From Monoraphidium neglectum (Eukaryota; Chlorophyta; Chlorophyceae; Sphaeropleales; Selenastraceae), in the NCBI RefSeq assembly GCF_000611645.1, contig NW_014011984.1, positions 1 to 12,706 on the forward strand: DNA of 12,706 nt, written 5' to 3'. Both the position numbers and the translations under genes were made by a program. The notes below the pieces were generated by a model. It was not told where the DNA came from, searched no databases, and was given only the letters and a program-made list of their open reading frames with translations. Of this stretch, positions 7,298 to 12,706 are shown one piece after another (the first letter of the stretch is position 1; the number at the start of each line of letters is the position of its first letter).

Positions 7298-9567
7298 TTA
7301 GTAAGCAATGCATAACACGAAGAGGTTGCCGGGGCATTCATAAGTGGAACTTGTTGCTATCCATAAGCCACCGGTTGCAACTGCATTAGTAGCTTTGGCA
7401 AAGATCCCAGATGCGTCAGAGGTGAACCCGTTGCATGTATCGGATGAGGCCGCGCCATTTCCAACAGACCCCGACCAAAAGATGTCACGATCTGAAGTAA
7501 ATACCCCTGCAGTCACCAGCGACAGCAAAGGTCCGCCTCCCAACAGGTTTGCAAAGCTGCGGGCCAGGACAGTCCCTCCCGGCGACTCGACCGCCAGGCC
7601 GCTGGGGACGCCGTACAATGTGGTAAAACCGGCGAGCTGGTCGGATGAAGATGTTGACAGGAACGCGTGCACCTGCACGAGCCCGGCCGGCCGGTTGGCG
7701 GAGGCGCTGCACAACGCGTCTGCACCAGACCTACCACCAAGATTACCGTTCCTTCTCGTCGAGGATTCTCTGTAGAGCACCACCCGCGCGCGCAGGTACT
7801 GCGCCGCAGGCACGCCCCCAAGGCTGACTGCGTTGATGTTGGCCAGGTCGGCAGTTTTTGCGTAGACGGAAAAGTTGGTTGCAGACACATTGGCTACATT
7901 GGCTGCCAGGGTGGCGAGGCTGGTGTTGGCCGCTTCGATGGTTGCCGCGCCTGTAGTGACTGTGAACTTCAAGGACTCCAAGGTCGCGTTCGCCAGGGAT
8001 ACTGCAGCCGCGTTCGCCGCCTGGGCCGCCTTGATGGTGACTAGGGTGGTGTCGACGGCCGACAGTTCCGGGCCGCAGGTGCACTGCTGCTGCGCAGCCT
8101 TGAGCGCCGCGATGTCCTGGGCCGCGGTCTGGTTTGCCGCCGCCAGCAGGGCCAGCTTCTGGGCGGTGCGCGTGTCGGCCGCTGCAAGGGCGGCGAGCTC
8201 CTTAGTGATGATGGTGCCTGCGCCGGTGGCGTTGGCTGCGTTTGCTTGCAGCTGCTGCACAAGGGCGCTGAGCGCCGCGGCCGCCGCTGTGAGCTCAGCC
8301 ACCTGGGCCCGCAGCGCGGCCGTCTGGTTGCTCCCCTGGAAGGCAGTGGCCTGCACAGAGCTGACCTGGGCGGCGGCGGCAGTGATCTTGGGCTCGAGCG
8401 CTGCCAGGTCACCCGAAACTCTGTTGACCTGTGCTGTGGTAGCCACGCCGCAGCCGTAATGCAGCTTGGTGGGGTCCTGGGGAGTGGAAGTGTGCCGCTT
8501 GGTCAAAGGGTGAAGCAACCAGTTGAGTTTTGGACATGCCACCAGATGTCCAGAGTGGTACTTGAAGAGCTGCAGCTGGCCCCCTCCACAAACAACCAAG
8601 CACGGAACTGCTCTCTATGTTGTCGCGTGCGTTGGCCTGTGCGTGTGCATGCGTGTGCGCACGCACCTTGCTGTCAGCCGTTGCGTTGGCGGGTGCCAGC
8701 AGCTCGCTGCATATCTGGTCCATGAGGGCGGTCGGGCCGGCCTTGGAGGAGCACGACTTGGTCAAAGCCTTGACAGGCGCACACTGCGTGGTGGTGGTGG
8801 TGGTGTGTGTGTGATGAGTGCAGGTTCTTTTGATGCGGGCACCGCAGGATGCTGCTTTCACGCACGGCAGACACAGAGTGCAGGCCAGGCACTCGTTCGT
8901 CCATGGTCGTCTCAAGGCAAATGTCTACATGCATGGCCAGCGTGCTGGGGCGAGGTAAGCAAGCAAGCAGCTGGTGCGCGCCTGCAGGCGTGCATGCACC
9001 AAGGCCCTGCTGTGTATGTGGCAGGCAGGCGGCACTCACCAACGCCAGCTTCTGCTTCTTGGGGGTTGCTTGAGGGCTGGGGGGGGGGGGGTGCCACGAG
9101 GGCAGTGGAAGGGCAGCAAAGCAGGTCAGAAGTGACTAATAAGATGCATTGGCCGTGGAGACAGCTAAACTGAAGGGGCGCATGCGCATGCATTGTTGAC
9201 ACAAGAAACGCATCCACAAACGCTGAAGTAGAGTAGAATGGACCGGGCGCTGGGCACACAGTATGTTGTGAGGACGGGCACAAACGCTGGGATGGCGGCA
9301 GGATTAGCTCGCGGTAGATAGGGTGTCAACACTTGGCAGGCTGATGTGGGGAAGGCTTGCGTGTTTGCAGAGCGGGGCCCGCCGTTGCACAACAGTGTGC
9401 CATTCCTATAACTGCTTGTGCGCCATCTGTGTCCTGATGCACCCTTGGCCCCCAAGCCACGCATGCCATTGCCTGCCAGCGCACCTGGCACACGTGACCC
9501 CGCCCAGCATGTTGACAAGTAGCAGTACAGCCACCACAGGCATGATCGAGATCCGTCTACACCGCAT
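7298..9567 (-). CDS. Predicted secreted coiled-coil protein with C-terminal endostatin/DUF1554-like domain, four exons
   Basis: Minus-strand exons: 9567-9485, 9076-9040, 8783-8667 and 8476-7298. All introns are GT-AG and in phase, giving 471 residues. Residues 1-27 are a signal peptide: basic MRCRR, a hydrophobic core, and cleavage likely after VTCA. Residues 28-88 carry four Cys (41, 51, 65, 88). Residues about 95-285 are Ala-rich with heptad-like spacing, predicted coiled coil, with two Cys in QQCTCG (211, 213). Eight N-x-S/T sequons between 73 and 280 suit a glycosylated extracellular protein. NINAVSLGGVPAAQYLR (about 292-308) resembles necks of trimeric phage tail fibres. From about 309 the end matches the endostatin/DUF1554 fold (C-type-lectin-like): NGNLGGRSGADALC, a W-S-G-S, DTCNGFTS and a final LFVLCIAY, with four Cys (335, 427, 460, 468). 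Its role is unknown; cell wall, extracellular matrix or surface binding is a guess. The upstream exons rest on splice phase and the signal peptide, the last exon on sequence pattern. Confidence 0.85.
8786..8813. repeat. Microsatellite (TGG)n(TG)n next to exon 3 acceptor
   Basis: The plus strand reads a TGG run followed by a TG run. On the minus strand this is CA/CCA repeat leading into GCAG, directly before exon 3 of the secreted-protein gene, so it supplies much of the tract before the splice acceptor. Confidence 0.8.
9079..9091. repeat. 13-G homopolymer serving as the pyrimidine tract before exon 2
   Basis: The plus-strand G run is a C run in the transcript and ends directly at the AG (9078-9077) that starts exon 2 of the secreted-protein gene. 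Homopolymers of this kind change length easily in evolution and in sequencing. Confidence 0.85.
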
Positions 9568-12500
9568 GTTGGGCCTGGAGACGTCGAAGGGGAACAACTT
9601 GGGCGTCGATGATTCGAGCCGACGAGATCGTTCGCTGCCAGTGTGGGCACTGTGTCGATTTGCAGCGTGGACCGTTTCAATCAGCTGCTACTCTTTGCCC
9701 CTGCTTGTGTTTGAGTTTGCTTAGCAAGTTCAGCGTGATCCAAGGCTCATGCGATGTGAACGATGTTCGCCTTACTCATCACCTGAGCCTGGGTGGCCCA
9801 GCTCCAAACGAACACACGAGCCCGCTTACAGGTTCAATTCATTGATAATTTCAGGGCTGACGCGTGGACTCAGGGGTCCAGTCATGACCATCGCGCCTGG
9901 GGCTACCATGAGTACGGTACTGTCCACCAACACGTGATCAAGCCAGCATGTTACGCCCCTCGAAACGTGCGTGTTTAGGGTGCCTGAGCCCACCAATCAG
10001 GGAAGAGAGGCACGCTGGTATTTTGTGGGGTTTTTGGTGGCTGCAATGCCGCCGCGGCAGGGTTGGAGGGTGTCGATTACACGGTTCACCAGGGATGAGA
10101 CCCCGATCAGTACTGGTGTCGCCGGTGACTATGCAACCTTCTTATCATACCATGCTTGCATGCTGAAAAAAAACTCGGGAAGTACAAATATCAGTACACA
10201 TGTGCACGTGTGCCCGGTGGCAGCGAGGCGTTGTAGGGGTGCGATTGCAAACTTGTGCTGCTCCTCATGCGCATCAGGTGACATCTACTGCCCACTGGGC
10301 TGCCAGCCGTGGCGGCCCTGCCGCCCCAGTACTCTGGAGCCCATCTTTGAGCGCAAAATCATCAGTCAGAACGGCTACCGAGCGCAGAACTCATCAGTCC
10401 GCGAGTTAGGGCACGACGTTCAGACGGCGGCCTTGCCTGATGCCGCTCAGCCAGTTCTGCGCTTGGGGCTGGCGTCCCGTGTGCCTCTTCCCCCCGGCAC
10501 CTGTACCTTGAGTCATGAAGCACACACTGATTGCAAATCCCAATGACGTGCCCACACCCTTGCCACCGATTCGTACAGAGGATTACATAGAGGTGCAAAG
10601 TTTACAGCAAAATCTGTGTGCATGCATGCGTGCAAGCACGCGTGCACCGGTGTACATACATGCATGCATGCAACCAAGCATGCATGTATACGTGTGTACA
10701 TGCGTCTCTGCAGGGGAGGTGTGTGAGGCATCAGCCCGATCACCTAGCATCCCCCACCCCTCACATGATGCGAATTGCTGCATATTCAGGGGAACGAAGC
10801 GGTTGATTGGCGGCTCACCTGGCGCGAGAGAAATCGACCCCCCTTTACTTGATGCCAGCCAGGCGTGCGCATCATTTCTCCACCATTTGCCTGGCTGGGC
10901 GCGGGATTTGCTGCAGCGGGCGCGCACCTGCTTGTTTTGCGGGAGCCAAGGGAGGGCTAGGGACAGCAAGGGGCTGCAGATGCCAGCGGCGCGTTGCAGC
11001 ATGGCAGTTCTCAGGGACTTGAGGTGCAGGATGTGTGCATGGCTGTGTTGCCTGGAACACCGCACGCAGTTCAACGCCTCGGGTCACCTGCACAGCCGCA
11101 TGGCCGGCGGCGCTCCTGGTGGTGGGCAGCGTCTGCCTTGACATTACCGATGGGCGCTGGACTCGATGTGGCGCCGCCAGGGCGAGGGTGTCGGTTTACC
11201 GTGTATGGCAGGTGGCAACACGGATGGCGCGCTGGGGCCGACGTCAAGTCATTGAATTGAGACGCGGAGCGAGGACCAATAAGCAATTGTGGCCCAGCTG
11301 GAGTCCCCACTGCGGGGCGAATTGACGGTGGCGGCGCATCCGTGCTTCGGGACGCAGCTGCACGACTTCAGTCTGCGCTGGCGCGGCGGGGGGGGGGGTT
11401 TGGACTGGAATGTCCGTTTGAAAGAACAGTTTCATGTTCTGACTCCAAAGCGCTTGCCACAAGGGGAAGATATTTTGCCAGAGGGCGGATTCTGTCTTGA
11501 GTTCCCCCTGGCAGCTTCAACCCACCACTGGTGCGCGTCCCAACCAATCCTCAAGGCCCCTCCTCTGGAACCTGGAGGCGGTCACAGCCAACGCATGGTG
11601 GCCCCACATCCATTGCGCCACACGCTCACCTGCGTCCATGCTGCTGCTCGGCGCGCGGGACTGCCACGAGCTGATAGCGCCTGACAGGCGGCACCCTTGG
11701 CAGGCCTTGTGCATGTTGATTTTGGCAGCCCTAGTCCGAGTGGACGATGTTGACCTGCAGCAAACGCCCGTCACATGCGAGTGCCCCCTTGGTGTTGAGG
11801 GGCACCCTTTCACCACCCACCCAGCAGCCAACTATGGGTCGGTGGATTGAGCAGCAGTGCAGCACAGCAAGCCTGCCACTGGTAGGGCAGCCGCAGACAA
11901 AACAACAGCGCTGGCGACCACCCTCGCTCCGCAACAACGTTCAAAGGGCCAACACTGCATACCCCGCAAGGACTGATCGATTACTGCCCACGCAGGCGCT
12001 GGCAGGTGGGACGGACCGGCCACACCCGCAGCCACAGCAAGCGGCTTGATGTCAACCAGTCAAAATCAACCCTGTAAAAGCAATCCGTGCCGGGCCCCAA
12101 GCCGTCCCCAGCTCAAACCCAATGGGAGGAGAGCAAAGTGAGCATGGACGCGCTCATACCCCCTACCTGCGAACCATGCTTCACGCAAAGTCCAGCGCCC
12201 GCCGCCGCCCGCCAGCCTTGCGGATTGAACGGCACACGTGTAACGGGTTCGGGCTCCATATAGAGATCCGAGGCCCTCCGGGACATGCTTGGCATCCGTT
12301 TTGGCGCAGTGGTTACGCGCCTCGACGCGCGCCGTGCTGTCAACCCCCAGGCCGCGCACGCCGCGCGGGGTGCCACCGCAGCTGCCACCTGAGCCACAAA
12401 AATGGCGCGGCAAGACCTGCAAACACGGCACACCAGCCCAGGTTGAACCAGGGATACGTGGAGGGATGGCGCATGCATTTGACTCCACTTCGCGCAAGCC

Positions 12501-12647
12501 GCACGCCCAGCTTCCTAAGACGCGGCACCGCCCGGGCGGCCCTTACTTGGCCTGTTGTTTGGGGTGCGGTCGTTTGGCCGCCCATCCGCCTGAGGGACGG
12601 TGATCACCATCATTCCAGGGGCACGAGCCGTCGCGTGTCCGCCTCAC
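9568..12647. other. Region without an assignable gene
   Basis: The left part must hold the promoter and 5' UTR of the secreted-protein gene, but I see no clear TATA box. No open frame on either strand shows a known domain. Two stretches on the minus strand have exon-like borders: 12388-12167 (CTCAG acceptor, GTAGGG donor) and 11754-11630 (CTGCAG acceptor, GTGAGC donor). Both are open in more than one frame, so neither can be called coding. Minus-strand TGTAA motifs lie at 10603-10607, 10584-10588 and 9826-9830, where a minus-strand gene entering from the right could end. Confidence 0.4.
10615..10706. repeat. Alternating purine-pyrimidine tract rich in GCATGC/GTAC
   Basis: About 90 bases made almost only of TGCATG, GTGCA and GTACATAC steps, with short breaks such as AACCAAG. 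It is a degenerate simple repeat with many small palindromes and is the kind of sequence that can adopt Z-DNA. No coding meaning. Confidence 0.75.
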
Positions 12648-12706
12648 CTCCCTCACAGAGGCCACGCAGCATCTGCAAGCTGCGCAGGACTGCCTCATCC
12701 CCAGCC
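12648..12706 (-). CDS. Possible coding exon entering from the right edge (partial)
   Basis: On the minus strand the last 59 bases read AGDEAVLRSLQMLRGLCEG and end in phase 1 at a good donor (GGAG, then GTGAGG). The residue pattern is a regular amphipathic helix, as expected of real protein, but is too short to name a family. The plus strand is also open here and reads VRLTSLTEATQHLQAAQDC after a possible acceptor at 12615-12618, so even the strand is uncertain. If it is a minus-strand gene, its 5' part lies right of the window and its next exons should lie between 9800 and 12640. Confidence 0.3.

Noticed and set aside
7875..8459. 194-codon Ala-rich frame on the plus strand
   Set aside because: It is the antisense shadow of the coiled-coil exon; GC-rich Ala codons read as Ala on both strands.
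9826..9845. T-loop-like GGTTCAATTC on the plus strand
   Set aside because: Flanks do not form a T stem and there is no D arm or acceptor stem upstream.
12300..12320. tRNA A-box-like TGGCGCAGTGG
   Set aside because: No matching B-box on the same strand at the right distance and no acceptor stem pairing.
12438..12452. tRNA B-box-like GGTTCAACC on the minus strand
   Set aside because: The T stem does not pair (the position opposite G53 is not C) and no cloverleaf can be built around it.

Overview
The window looks like nuclear DNA of a green alga (chlorophyte). It is GC-rich with long G/C homopolymers. Its genes are broken by many introns of about 150-550 bp with GT(GC)-AG borders, and TGTAA, the usual chlorophyte polyadenylation signal, lies downstream of the readable genes. 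There are no bacterial operons. I reconstructed the gene models by hand from splice signals, unbroken reading phase and protein family patterns. All confident genes lie on the minus strand.

Layout from left to right: (1) The first two exons of a glutathione S-transferase of the YfcG/YghU (Nu-class-like) type, copy B, whose remaining exons lie beyond base 1. (2) About 1.7 kb of non-coding DNA holding copy B's upstream region and copy A's 3' region. (3) A complete eight-exon paralogue, copy A (222 residues), spanning 2274-5682. (4) About 1.6 kb between genes, which includes the likely 3' UTR of the next gene. (5) A four-exon gene (9567 to 7298) for a predicted secreted protein of 471 residues: signal peptide, Cys-containing N-terminal segment, long Ala-rich coiled-coil region, a short neck motif like those of phage tail fibres, and a C-terminal endostatin/DUF1554-type domain. 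(6) About 3 kb (9568-12647) where I can assign no gene with confidence. (7) A possible coding exon running off the right edge.

The two GST copies are a head-to-tail tandem duplication. They share the same exon boundaries but differ in the intron 1 donor (GT in copy A, GC in copy B). Both carry an in-frame, arginine- and serine-rich extension upstream of the conserved ATG that could be an organelle-targeting sequence. The most unusual gene is the secreted coiled-coil/endostatin-like protein. I see no sign that it works together with the GST genes.
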